Shown: positions 9,472 to 18,172 of the stretch, piece by piece
How positions within the stretch are numbered: position 1 is the stretch's first letter
How the letters are laid out: each line of letters opens with the position of its first letter
Source: Shewanella marinintestina
GTDB lineage: Bacteria > Pseudomonadota > Gammaproteobacteria > Enterobacterales > Shewanellaceae
Direction of reading: 5' to 3'
Length of the DNA stretch: 64,000 bases
Assembly: GCF_023283845.1 (NCBI RefSeq)
Contig: NZ_JAKILC010000006.1
Span: 1-64,000 of the forward strand
Program-made: the position numbers and the translations under genes
The notes under the pieces: generated by a model
What the model was told of the DNA's origin: nothing
Seen by the model: only the letters and a program-made list of their open reading frames with translations
Databases searched by the model: none

Positions 9472-11904
9472 CTATAAACGATAAGTTAAGGTCAGCTTGG
9501 CATTACGTTCTTCACCTGGCATGCCGCCTAAGAACATCGCTTTGCTGTAATACTCTTCATTAAATAAGTTATTGACGTTTAACTGTAATTTCCAGTCATC
9601 AACATCATAGCTAATAGCCGTATCTAGCACTGTGTAGCTTGGTACATAACCGTCTGGAATACCGAAAGAGCTTGAGTTAGTACTTCTGTCATCAACATAC
9701 TTGGCACCTAAGCTAATATTAAGTGGGCTTGCAAGCGAGAACCAATCTGCGCCATAAGTCACCCAGGCACTTGCTGTTACATACGGCACACCTTTTTGGC
9801 GTGTATCGTAACTTGAGCGATTTGGATCTTTCTTATCACGGGCATCTTGGTAAACCGCATTAACATTAACCATCCACTGCTCATTAAGGTGCGCGTTCAT
9901 GTCAAACTCGACACCTGTGGTTTCTTCACTGCCGTTGTAATAGTACTTAGGTACACTCGGACCAGAAACGCCTTCATCGTAATCAGGGTTAGTGTATTGC
10001 AAGTTAGTACGTGAACTCTTAAACAACACTAATGATGCCAACATTTGGTCATCAAAAGCTTTAAAGCGCATGCCCAAATCATCACTCACTGATTCACTGT
10101 CATCTCTATCGGTATCATTGCCGGCAATGCTACCTAAAATGCTATAAGCGGTGCGGCCTTTAGAGTGGTTAACAAAGAACGATAGATCGTCAGTTGGCAT
10201 GTAAGTCAAACCTAAGTTGTAAGTAATGCCGTCATCTGTGGTATCCGCCTCTGGTGTTGGCGCTGCTCGGCTTGAGCTATAACGTGGATCAACACCTAAA
10301 TGCTCATAGGTCTGCTTAATTTGGTTAAACGCCACGCCAATGCGCGATGTAAACCCGTAACCTAAATAACCCACATGCTGCACGCCAACGCCCCATGCAC
10401 TGACTTTTTTGTCATAGTTACTGGTGAGTAACGGGTCATAATCTTCAAAGCTACCTTCACCCCAGTTAGGGTTACGGATATCGTAAATGTATGGCAGGCT
10501 GCCTTGATAAATTGTATTGCCAGCTTTGTCTTTGATGACTTTATCGGCATCGTAAATAGAGTATTGTTTGAATGCGATATCTCTATCTTCGTAGTTGGCA
10601 TTAATCAATAATTCGTTATCAATATCGCCTATTTGGAAGTCATAACGAAGATCAGCAAAATACTGCCAAGATGACTCATCAGCATCCACTTTACGGTATT
10701 CTTGGCGACGAGCCGCAAACGGATAAAGTACGTCATCTTCAACCAGAGGAGCACGTGGGTCAGCATTAATAGCGCCACGACGATCCCAATAAACATAGTT
10801 ATAAGCACCGGTTTGGCGGGCAAAACCTGAAGTGTAATCACGGTATTGCAGCTGCTGGTTTAAAAACAGGTTATCGGTGAAATAGATATTGTGAGTTAAC
10901 TTAAAGCGCAGCTCTTCGCCTTCATTATCTTTAGCCATTGGCGAGATAATACCGGCATTACCGAACGCATATGGAGTTAGACCATCACTTGAAGCCAATG
11001 AATCAGCCAGCTGCTTACGCTGCGCGTCTGTTAGCTGAATGCCGTTATTGTTAGGATCATTAATTAAATCTTCCCAAGTCACGTCACCTGCCGTTTTGCC
11101 CCCTACAGATTCTGCGTTAAAAATACGAATAGGATGACCAATCGAGTCAACAGCAATGGCATCTTTAATGTAACTGGCCGACAGCATGACATCTTGGTTA
11201 TCCGCCATAACGTACTTAAGTGAAGTGTAGATTTCATCACGGTCAGTGCCTATTTCTCGGTAACCATCACTACGTGCGGTTTTAGCCACAACTCGGTAAG
11301 CAAGGTTATCGGTAATGGCCGCAGTGCTATCGGCTTCAAGCGAGTATGTATCCCATTGACCCACTTCAGCGGTAAACGCATGATTAGATTCAAACTGCGG
11401 TTTCTTTTCAATAAGGTTAATTACACCACCAGCGCTGCCCATACCATAAAGCCCTGTTGCTGGACCTTTTAGCACTTCAACTGATTCAACGTTTGTTAGT
11501 GAACGAGTCGGGTTAAATGTGTTGCCAAGCCCCGCACCACCATACATGCCATCGTAAGTATAGTTTGCGCCTAAGCCACGAATAACTAAGTTATCGCCGA
11601 TACCATAGTTATTACCCGCTTGGGTGACACCACTGATATTACGCACAAGATCTTGCAGGTTAGTTACTGCCTGCGCTTGAATAAGCTCTTGATCGACCAC
11701 CACAACTGCTGCTGGCGTCTCCATTAGCGACATATCTGATTTAGTCGCCAAACCTGAATTCATCACCACCTGATTCTGGCGACCATAAACCGTAATACGC
11801 TCTACATTATCTAGTCCCTGCTCTGCTTCTTCTGCGTAAGCCATCGCTGGTAAAAATGTCGATGCGCATGCAATTGCTAACATTGAATAGCGAAAATGTT
11901 TCAT
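9472..11904 (-). CDS. TonB-dependent siderophore receptor
   Basis: An 810-residue outer-membrane ferric-siderophore transporter. The ATG at 11904 is preferred over a TTG one codon earlier. A signal peptide is seen (MKHFRYSMLAIACASTFLPA). The plug has ERITVYGRQ (TonB-box region), METPAAVVVVDQELI, NISGVTQAG and VEVLKGPATGLYGMGSAGGV, all typical of the siderophore-receptor family. The barrel ends in LTYRL. A Fur box is present upstream (11936-11954), so iron repression is likely. No siderophore synthesis or ABC importer lies nearby, suggesting use of siderophores made elsewhere. Specific ligand unknown. Confidence 0.88.
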   Translation of the reverse strand: MKHFRYSMLAIACASTFLPAMAYAEEAEQGLDNVERITVYGRQNQVVMNSGLATKSDMSLMETPAAVVVVDQELIQAQAVTNLQDLVRNISGVTQAGNNYGIGDNLVIRGLGANYTYDGMYGGAGLGNTFNPTRSLTNVESVEVLKGPATGLYGMGSAGGVINLIEKKPQFESNHAFTAEVGQWDTYSLEADSTAAITDNLAYRVVAKTARSDGYREIGTDRDEIYTSLKYVMADNQDVMLSASYIKDAIAVDSIGHPIRIFNAESVGGKTAGDVTWEDLINDPNNNGIQLTDAQRKQLADSLASSDGLTPYAFGNAGIISPMAKDNEGEELRFKLTHNIYFTDNLFLNQQLQYRDYTSGFARQTGAYNYVYWDRRGAINADPRAPLVEDDVLYPFAARRQEYRKVDADESSWQYFADLRYDFQIGDIDNELLINANYEDRDIAFKQYSIYDADKVIKDKAGNTIYQGSLPYIYDIRNPNWGEGSFEDYDPLLTSNYDKKVSAWGVGVQHVGYLGYGFTSRIGVAFNQIKQTYEHLGVDPRYSSSRAAPTPEADTTDDGITYNLGLTYMPTDDLSFFVNHSKGRTAYSILGSIAGNDTDRDDSESVSDDLGMRFKAFDDQMLASLVLFKSSRTNLQYTNPDYDEGVSGPSVPKYYYNGSEETTGVEFDMNAHLNEQWMVNVNAVYQDARDKKDPNRSSYDTRQKGVPYVTASAWVTYGADWFSLASPLNISLGAKYVDDRSTNSSSFGIPDGYVPSYTVLDTAISYDVDDWKLQLNVNNLFNEEYYSKAMFLGGMPGEERNAKLTLTYRL

Positions 11905-11935
11905 CAATTAACCCCACTTTAGTATTATGCGGCAG

Positions 11936-11954
11936 GATGATAACGATTCTCATT
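11936..11954 (-). promoter_or_regulatory. Probable Fur box of the siderophore receptor
   Basis: GATGATAACGATTCTCATT, a close relative of the 19-bp Fur consensus, 32-50 nt upstream of the receptor ATG. Confidence 0.7.
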
Positions 11955-12117
11955 AACAAAGCAACACCTGTTTCAATGCTGATACATTTGCATTTCGTTT
12001 GTGATTGTTTTTGTTTAATTTTATTTAAATTGTTTACAATGTAAATTCACAACTAGTTGTTAGAAACCAACAAGATACGTGACTTAGATCACATTCAATA
12101 ATAACAAGCACCCATAC

Positions 12118-12585
12118 TTAAGACTTCACATTCAAGTAGGGAATAATTTGCGGATAAGCGCGGCAGTAATCAACTAAATGCCCCGCTAAGCGGTCATAAA
12201 GATCATCTTTGATGTAGGGTTGTTCTTCACTGAAAATACGGCTATCTAACTCTGTTGGCAGTACAAAATTAGCTAAGCGATTGATGTCAGCTTCTATAGA
12301 AAGTCTGGTTTCAATACTAAAGTGTTGTGCTAACGGAAACTCAGCTGAGAGAAACACTTTTCTTAAGAAAATCAGCATCTCATCAAAACTGTCATCCCAG
12401 TTTAAATTACTATTAGCTTGCGCCTCCCAAGCTAATAACTCTAACACTCTAATGATCTCGCCTTGTAAGCTAGTGGGAGCAGCTGAAAAAGGCACTAAAT
12501 GTTCCCACATCCACAAGACTGTATCGGCATTCGTTGGCTTAATTGTAACCTGAGTGATTGGCGATATTGGGTTAGCTAATTCCAT
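12118..12585 (-). CDS. Conserved-looking hypothetical protein, helical
   Basis: A 155-residue soluble protein with no signal peptide, rich in Leu and acidic residues, probably mostly helical. AAGG is present 8-9 nt before the ATG. I do not recognise a family. It follows a choice-of-anchor H type gene on the same strand after a 78-nt gap and could be co-transcribed with it. Confidence 0.55.
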   Translation of the reverse strand: MELANPISPITQVTIKPTNADTVLWMWEHLVPFSAAPTSLQGEIIRVLELLAWEAQANSNLNWDDSFDEMLIFLRKVFLSAEFPLAQHFSIETRLSIEADINRLANFVLPTELDSRIFSEEQPYIKDDLYDRLAGHLVDYCRAYPQIIPYLNVKS

Positions 12586-12663
12586 GTGTGCTACCTTGGT
12601 TCTTATACTAATTGGTTTATGCTCAAATCAGATGCATAATTTTTGCGTGTCACTCAAGCAAGG

Positions 12664-13575
12664 TCAACGGCTAATTTTTCTAGCTCGGTTTAACTTAAAC
12701 CCGAGCAACAGCAATAACATCGTCATCAAAGAGAGCGACAAGCTGCCAGCGTGATAGTCATCATCAATATAGATATCGTCTCTATCACTGCTTTCTAACG
12801 GCAGCGCATACAGGCTATCGAAATCATTCGAGCTTACCGTCGCGACAATATCGCCATAACCCACTTCGTATAAATCAATCAGCACATCATAATGATCAGT
12901 GCGGTAACCAAAATCTAAAGTGGTTAATACCTCAAAGTCATCATCGGTTGCATTGCCAAAAATAGTGAATACATCGGTAGTGTAATAATGCTCCCAAGGC
13001 CCGCCATTACGACTCAAATAAAGCTCTGCAAATACCTCTGCTCGTTCATTAATGTAATAGCCTTCAACATCGGCATCAAAAGTCACGCTAAAGGTCTGAT
13101 AAAAACCGTCGTAATCGTTATCGACGAATAAACGGCTATAAGCATCGTAAATATAAAAATCTCGGTAGACGCCATTAGCAAACTGCACATTGGCATTATT
13201 TTTATCAGCAATTTGTTTAGTCTTTAACGCCTTATCAATATGGTTTTGAATGTTCTGCTCACGAGTGAGTTTTGCAGGCTGCGCCTCATCGCCGTCCAGC
13301 CCTTTAGCTTGCAAAAGTCTTTGCTGCTCAAGCTTGCTGATTTGTTGCTCAGATAAAGTATTGCCATATTGAGTCGTTTGAGCACTTTGCTCATTGCTAA
13401 TAATTGTTTGCGCAACTGAGATGCTTTGCGGCTGCGAAAGCAGGCTCATATCCGAATTAGCACTCGCAGGCAGAGCGGCCCCCATTGAGAGTGTTAACAA
13501 GCTAACACTCAGCGCTCGCATTAATATGCTCTTTTGATTATCCATGTGGAGCTTATGATTTTGTTTTGTGTTCAT
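12664..13575 (-). CDS. Choice-of-anchor H type exported protein with C-terminal sorting tail
   Basis: A 303-residue exported protein. The ATG at 13575 is chosen because GAGG lies 5 nt upstream; an in-frame extension to 13608 has no comparable site. A signal peptide sits at about 25-42. The middle of the protein (about 125-270) has the Asp/Tyr-rich pattern of the choice-of-anchor H family: a DFYIYDAYSRLF-like opening, GPWEHYYTTDVFTIFG and a YDVLIDLYE segment. The C-terminus is a short AGSLSLSL motif, a hydrophobic helix and a basic NRARK end. That arrangement resembles GlyGly-CTERM tails cut by rhombosortase, although the Gly-Gly pair is replaced by Ala-Gly. Function unknown. Confidence 0.7.
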   Translation of the reverse strand: MNTKQNHKLHMDNQKSILMRALSVSLLTLSMGAALPASANSDMSLLSQPQSISVAQTIISNEQSAQTTQYGNTLSEQQISKLEQQRLLQAKGLDGDEAQPAKLTREQNIQNHIDKALKTKQIADKNNANVQFANGVYRDFYIYDAYSRLFVDNDYDGFYQTFSVTFDADVEGYYINERAEVFAELYLSRNGGPWEHYYTTDVFTIFGNATDDDFEVLTTLDFGYRTDHYDVLIDLYEVGYGDIVATVSSNDFDSLYALPLESSDRDDIYIDDDYHAGSLSLSLMTMLLLLLGFKLNRARKISR

Positions 13576-14023
13576 CTTCACCTCGAAATGCTTGCTTAAT
13601 GAAGCCATTAGAGTCCACTGAGTGTGAACAGAAGCTGAACGTTCTAAAGCGGATGCGCTTCAGAATCGCCGTCCATGGTTCTACTAAAACTACCTCGTCA
13701 TCCATGACTCGCTCACACGATTTGTCTTCAATGAGCTCGGTAACTCCGATGGGGAATCGTGTTTTTTGTAGGTTTCATAACATACTTTTGCCCCAAAGTG
13801 GGTCAGCCTTAAAATGAAGACTTGATAACATTTTGAGGCTACGGTTCTGCATTTCTACTTCATGGTTGCTAATCGCCTGCCGCGGGCGCTGGACAGGATG
13901 TCCTAATCACATAAATATTAAGGAACGATAGTATGTGCAGACACCTCCTAAACACTAAAGCCTCAGCCAAATTAAAGTCCAATATTAATAAATGGTTTCA
14001 TTCGGCACCCAGTAATTGTTTAG
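13576..14023. other. Structured intergenic region, unexplained
   Basis: It holds a CACGATT ... AATCGTG long-range stem followed by six T (about 13717-13766), a GC-rich GCCTGCCGCGGGCGC block and a GGACAggaTGTCC hairpin (about 13880-13905). No known riboswitch or RNA family is recognised. A small open frame with a good ribosome-binding site starts at 13933 and is listed separately. Confidence 0.35.
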
Positions 14024-14040
14024 CTAACCGTACAAACTAA
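13933..14040 (+). CDS. Candidate 35-residue small protein
   Basis: ATG preceded by AAGGA at 8-nt spacing, encoding a short basic peptide (starts MCRHLLNTKAS). It overlaps the 3' end of the DUF2000 gene on the opposite strand by 17 nt. No family is recognised and it may be spurious; the ribosome-binding site is the only support. Confidence 0.2.
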   Translation: MCRHLLNTKASAKLKSNINKWFHSAPSNCLANRTN

Positions 14041-14455
14041 ATTTCTTTGTTATTTCTCGAATAACTTCTGTTTCTCCGAACAAGCAAATTCCAAGGTAAT
14101 TTAGATCTAATTCTGGCGTTTCTCTGGTCTTGGATTGCTGCACGATTGAGCCCCCTACGATCATTGTATCGACAAAAACAGTAAATGTTATTCCTCGGGT
14201 AATAGCCTCTTCTCTCACCTTCCTAATTTTATTGGAGTTATCTGCTTTCAAAACGATAAATGGGTAATGGGATACACCACTGTAGATATTGTTATCGCGA
14301 TCTGTATAGTCAACATAGACTGCATCATCAGGTGTCAGTAAATTCGACAGTCCAACACTCATGTGACCAAGAACATTAACAGTACGTCCAACATCCATTT
14401 TTTTATTTAGGACCGCCACAAATCGTTTTTTCGTTTCATCTGGTAGATTATTCAT
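14024..14455 (-). CDS. DUF2000 family protein
   Basis: A 143-residue soluble protein. The start RFVAVLNKKMDVGRTVNVLGHMS and the later VDYTDRDNN and SHYPFIVLKA segments match DUF2000, a small alpha/beta family related in fold to peptidyl-tRNA hydrolase 2. Its biochemical role is not known to me. It is divergently transcribed from an Lrp/AsnC regulator with 122 nt between starts, the usual layout for a regulator and its target. Confidence 0.7.
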   Translation of the reverse strand: MNNLPDETKKRFVAVLNKKMDVGRTVNVLGHMSVGLSNLLTPDDAVYVDYTDRDNNIYSGVSHYPFIVLKADNSNKIRKVREEAITRGITFTVFVDTMIVGGSIVQQSKTRETPELDLNYLGICLFGETEVIREITKKFSLYG

Positions 14456-14539
14456 TAATTGACCTTATCAGCTAAAACATAGCTCATGTAATTGTTGGAT
14501 CTACTATAGATAGCTTTACACAAAATGTGCTTACATTTA

Positions 14540-14565
14540 TTGTGGTAAAAATAAATATTTCACAA
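14540..14565. promoter_or_regulatory. Possible operator for the Lrp-type regulator
   Basis: Inverted repeat TTGTG ... CACAA spanning 26 bp with an A/T-only centre, just upstream of the regulator start and inside the divergent promoter region. Lrp-family proteins bind such AT-rich inverted repeats. Inferred. Confidence 0.4.
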
Positions 14566-14577
14566 CAAAAATAGAAA

Positions 14578-15021
14578 ATGGATAAATTTAACGAAAGAAT
14601 CTTGCAAGAGTTAACTATTAACGCAAGGATCACAAATGCTGAGCTAGCACAAAAAATTGGCCTATCAGCATCTGCATGCCTACGTCGAGTTCAAGAATTA
14701 GAAAATAAAGGCATCATTAAAGGCTACCGTGTCGTGCTCGATAACAGTGCTTTGGGTCGCGGGTTTGTTGCATACGTTACAGTCGGTCTTTCTACACATA
14801 CAAGCCAAGCACAGAAAAGCTTCGAAGATGCCATTTCCCTATCACGTGAAGTGGTTGAATGTCATAACGTGACAGGAGGGTTTGAGTACTTATTACGAGT
14901 AGAAACTGCTGATTTAAAAAGCTATAAAGCATTTCATTCTAGCACTCTTGGAATGCTCCCCCACGCAGCAATGATTACAACTCATGTGGTTATGGAGTCA
15001 ACCAAGGATGACCGTTCATAA
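14578..15021 (+). CDS. Lrp/AsnC family transcriptional regulator
   Basis: A 147-residue regulator. It has an N-terminal helix-turn-helix (residues about 4-50, with NAELAQKIGLSASACLRRVQ as recognition helix) followed by an RAM ligand-binding domain (about 65-140, with GGFEYLLRVE). Length and order are typical. Family members sense amino acids and act as octamers. The divergent DUF2000 gene is the natural target. The ribosome-binding site is weak (AAAATAGAAA). Confidence 0.88.
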   Translation: MDKFNERILQELTINARITNAELAQKIGLSASACLRRVQELENKGIIKGYRVVLDNSALGRGFVAYVTVGLSTHTSQAQKSFEDAISLSREVVECHNVTGGFEYLLRVETADLKSYKAFHSSTLGMLPHAAMITTHVVMESTKDDRS

Positions 15022-15452
15022 TCGCATTCTTAATAAGGGGGAAGCAGGATATAGGACATACTTGCAACGATAACTCTATCTAATAGCCAGTTCACACCAT
15101 GCTTTTATAAGTAGTGCAAAGCTTCGTTTCACTCACAGGGTCACAAAAGTGTTCGCTGCATTACGCCTCTACAGATACCTTTAAAACCAACTCTAGTGCC
15201 TACTCTAATAAGCAACTCGACAACAAACTCTACTGCGAATCCAACCCACCGCATTCAGCCAGTGTTCATCTAATCTTATGTATATCTATGCCTTAACTTG
15301 GCATAGATAGGATAGTTCTCGCCCTATGCAGATCTAGTCCTTGGCATATCTGAGGTATATCTATGCCTTGGCTTAGCCAAGCATTGGCAAGCTAATGACT
15401 AATCGAATAGGATCTTTTAAACTGGCTGTATCTCAACTCTTTGGTAGCGTTA
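15022..15452. other. Non-coding region with repeated TATCTATGCC motifs
   Basis: It contains a perfect 10-bp hairpin (15283-15309, TATCTATGCC / GGCATAGATA) and a second TATATCTATGCCTT copy at about 15356-15369 with GGCATATC between them. No protein gene is supported. The first hairpin may end the Lrp-type transcript, although no T-run follows. Confidence 0.4.
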
Positions 15453-15770
15453 ATGAAAACTGCTTTATTTACTATATTGGTCGCACTTTCACTTTGCACA
15501 GCCTCCCCTGTAATGGCGGCTGGCGTGCATGGCTATACTGCGCTGTCAGCAGTTGCGATGAATGCAAACAAACAGCAGCAAAAATTAAAGGTCAGCAGTA
15601 AAGAGCAGGCAGTACAGTTGGCGAAACGTCAGTATCGCGGCAAAGTGCTAAAAGTGCAGTCGAGCCGAGTAAATGGCAATCCTGGTTATAGCGTAAAGCT
15701 ACTGTCGAATGACGGTGTGGTGTTTTATGTCAAAGTCGATGCCAAAACAGGTCGTGTTTCTCGCAACTAG
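15453..15770 (+). CDS. PepSY-domain periplasmic protein
   Basis: A 105-residue exported protein with a signal peptide (MKTALFTILVALSLCTASPVMA) and one PepSY unit (about 45-105: QAVQLAKRQYRGKVLKVQ ... YSVKLLSNDGVVFYVKVDAKTGRV). PepSY proteins are often protease-inhibitor-like or sensory partners. It lies 57 nt before a PhoP/PhoQ-like pair on the same strand, so it is probably the first gene of that operon and either a target or an input of the sensor. Confidence 0.8.
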   Translation: MKTALFTILVALSLCTASPVMAAGVHGYTALSAVAMNANKQQQKLKVSSKEQAVQLAKRQYRGKVLKVQSSRVNGNPGYSVKLLSNDGVVFYVKVDAKTGRVSRN

Positions 15771-15827
15771 CACTAGGCTATCGCTTGCAACGCTTTATTA
15801 TCGCGCCGTACAACAAGGGACCAGAGC

Positions 15828-16514
15828 ATGAGATTGTTATTAGTTGAAGATGATTTAGAGCTGCAATCTAATCTAAAACAGCACCTTATTGATGCTAATT
15901 ACACCGTCGATACCGCCGATGATGGGGAGATAGGTCTGTTTCAAGGCCGCGAGTATAACTACGATGCCGCCATTATTGATGTTGGTCTGCCTAAGCTTGA
16001 TGGCATCGCACTTATTACTCAGTTAAGAGCCCTTGAGATTAGTTTTCCTATCCTTATTTTAACCGCCCGTGATAGCTGGCAAGACAAGGTTGAAGGCTTA
16101 GATGCTGGCGCCGACGACTACCTTACCAAGCCATTTCATCCAGAAGAATTAGTTGCGCGCTTAAAAGCACTCATTCGCCGATCTGCGGGCAAAGCCAGCC
16201 CGATAATCACCAATGGCCCATTTAGCTTAAACACCAGTAGCTTGGAGATCACTAAGTCTGGCGAGGCCATTACTTTAAGTGGCTCTGAGTACAAATTGTT
16301 TGAGTATTTAATGCTGCATATCGGCGAGGTGAAATCAAAAACCGTGCTAACTGAGCATATTTACGATCAAGATTTTGATTTAGATTCAAACGTAATTGAG
16401 GTGTTTATTCGCCGTTTACGTAAAAAACTCGACCCAGATAATCAGCTAGGCCTGATTGAAACCCTTCGCGGTCAAGGCTATCGCCTTGTCTCTCTTAGTA
16501 ATCACAGCGATTAA
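15828..16514 (+). CDS. OmpR-family response regulator, PhoP-like
   Basis: A 228-residue DNA-binding response regulator. The receiver has the acidic pair at 8-9, phospho-acceptor Asp51 and Lys at KPF (about 104). A winged-helix domain (about 128-222, with NVIEVFIRRLRKKLD and RGQGYRL) follows. The start GAGCATG region places a ribosome-binding site 5 nt upstream. The next gene, a PhoQ-like kinase, starts 4 nt after the stop codon, indicating tight coupling. By analogy the pair may sense divalent cations or cationic peptides; this is inference. Confidence 0.9.
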   Translation: MRLLLVEDDLELQSNLKQHLIDANYTVDTADDGEIGLFQGREYNYDAAIIDVGLPKLDGIALITQLRALEISFPILILTARDSWQDKVEGLDAGADDYLTKPFHPEELVARLKALIRRSAGKASPIITNGPFSLNTSSLEITKSGEAITLSGSEYKLFEYLMLHIGEVKSKTVLTEHIYDQDFDLDSNVIEVFIRRLRKKLDPDNQLGLIETLRGQGYRLVSLSNHSD

Positions 16515-16517
16515 CCA

Positions 16518-18065
16518 ATGCATCGACTTAAGCGTTTGCCTCAACTTATGCATTCATTAAAGGCGCGCCTTATCATCAGTGCAATGCTGCTGGTGTTAGT
16601 GTTATTGCCCATTGTTGGTGTCACCCTAAATGATGCCTTTAAACTGCAAGTAAAAAGCGCTTCAGTCAAAGAGCTAAAAGCATATGTTTATTCCATTTTG
16701 GCGGTGACCGAAGTCGACAACCAACAGCTATTAATGCCTGAAGTGCTATTAGAAAATCAGTTCAATGTGATTCAATCCGGTTTATACGCTTTGATTACGG
16801 TTCCAGTAAAGACAAGCGCGCCTTCCCCAGCTGATGCAGATGATGCAGATGATGCAGATGATGACTTTGCGGCAAAGTTTATCGAAAATAAGCCTTTAGA
16901 AAATCAGTCCACAACAAAAAACCAGCAAGCCAACCCGAATAATAAAGATGCTCGCAAAGTCGCATGGCGCTCAAATTCTCTACTTGGAATTGATCTGTCA
17001 GCAGCGATAACGACTGCAGTGCATACCGCGGCAATATTTCCGCAGCCGGAAAAAGGCCAAGGCCAGTTTAGTGAGATTATGCTTAACGGTGAACCGCATT
17101 TGGTTTATGGCTTTAGTGCCAGCTTCGAAACTGAGCAGCTCAACAAACTGGGCGAACCGCAACTGACACGCTTTCCCTTTACGGTTTATATCATCAAAGA
17201 TCAACACGATTATCAGCTGCAGGTACAGGCATTTAATCAACAGCTTTGGCGCTGGTTATTGATTTTAATGGCTGCACTACTCACGATTCAAATATTGTGG
17301 CTATGGTGGACGTTAAAACCGCTGACTCGCTTGCAACGCGAATTAGCCGCTATCGAAAACGGCCAAGCCAATAAATTAGATGAGCACTACCCGACTGAAC
17401 TTAACGCGGTGGCGAAACAGCTTAATACCTTGCTCAATACCGAACAAAATCAACGTAAACGTTATCGAAACGCCTTAGCTGATCTCGCCCACAGTTTGAA
17501 AACACCTTTGGCGGTGATTCAAAGTCAAAAAGACTTAAGCCCCCAGTCGTTTGACCAAGTTAGCCATATTAATCGTATTATCGGCCATCAGCTTAAGCGC
17601 GCACAATCAGCAGCAGGGTCAGCATGGCATTTGGGCGTTGCAGTGGTTGAGGTGTCAGACAAGCTAGTACGTAACTTGCCCAAAATTTACTGCCAGCCAG
17701 CAATAACCATCACTGAAGATGTCGATAGCAGCGCTGTTTTCAAGGGTGATGCGAGCGACTTAACCGAGATCCTTGGCAACCTGTTAGATAACGCCTGTAA
17801 AGCGGCAAACAGCCAAGTGCTGTTTCAGGTAAAAATCGAGCATGCTCAGCTTATCATCACCATTGAAGATGACGGCATGGGAATAGATGAAGCGCTGCAT
17901 ACACAAATATTTGAACGTGGTATTCGCGCAGATACTTATCAGCAAGGTCACGGCATAGGTCTGGCGATTGTGCGCGACTTAGTCGACAGCTATCAAGGCC
18001 AATTAGCGGTTAGCCGCTCAACAACTCTCGGCGGCGCTAAGTTTCAGCTTAGCTTTAAACACTAG
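16518..18065 (+). CDS. Sensor histidine kinase, PhoQ-like, with acidic repeat in the sensor domain
   Basis: A 515-residue inner-membrane kinase with membrane segments at about 17-37 and 236-260, a 200-residue periplasmic sensor, a HAMP-like linker, a dimerisation helix with LAHSLKTPLAVIQ (His325) and an ATPase domain (LLDNACKAA N-box, DDGMGID, GHGIGLAIV). The DLAHSLKTPLAV block is characteristic of PhoQ relatives. The sensor contains a short acidic run (PADADDADDADDD, about 104-116) made by direct repeats of GATGATGCA in the DNA. In PhoQ, acidic patches bind divalent metals at the membrane surface. Ligand here is unproven. Confidence 0.88.
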   Translation: MHRLKRLPQLMHSLKARLIISAMLLVLVLLPIVGVTLNDAFKLQVKSASVKELKAYVYSILAVTEVDNQQLLMPEVLLENQFNVIQSGLYALITVPVKTSAPSPADADDADDADDDFAAKFIENKPLENQSTTKNQQANPNNKDARKVAWRSNSLLGIDLSAAITTAVHTAAIFPQPEKGQGQFSEIMLNGEPHLVYGFSASFETEQLNKLGEPQLTRFPFTVYIIKDQHDYQLQVQAFNQQLWRWLLILMAALLTIQILWLWWTLKPLTRLQRELAAIENGQANKLDEHYPTELNAVAKQLNTLLNTEQNQRKRYRNALADLAHSLKTPLAVIQSQKDLSPQSFDQVSHINRIIGHQLKRAQSAAGSAWHLGVAVVEVSDKLVRNLPKIYCQPAITITEDVDSSAVFKGDASDLTEILGNLLDNACKAANSQVLFQVKIEHAQLIITIEDDGMGIDEALHTQIFERGIRADTYQQGHGIGLAIVRDLVDSYQGQLAVSRSTTLGGAKFQLSFKH

Positions 18066-18172
18066 CTAGCCTATTAGTTTTAGATTACCTACAGTGTGTT
18101 TTTCACTTTCAGCTTATGTTCATCTTGGCTTTTTTATACTGCAGCTAACGTATAAAAAGGTCAGGAGTTCAC

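Noticed and set aside
15114..15296. 60-codon open frame in the region before the PepSY gene
   Set aside because: Non-ATG start, no ribosome-binding site, low-complexity Ser/Asn composition, and it ends in the hairpin repeats.
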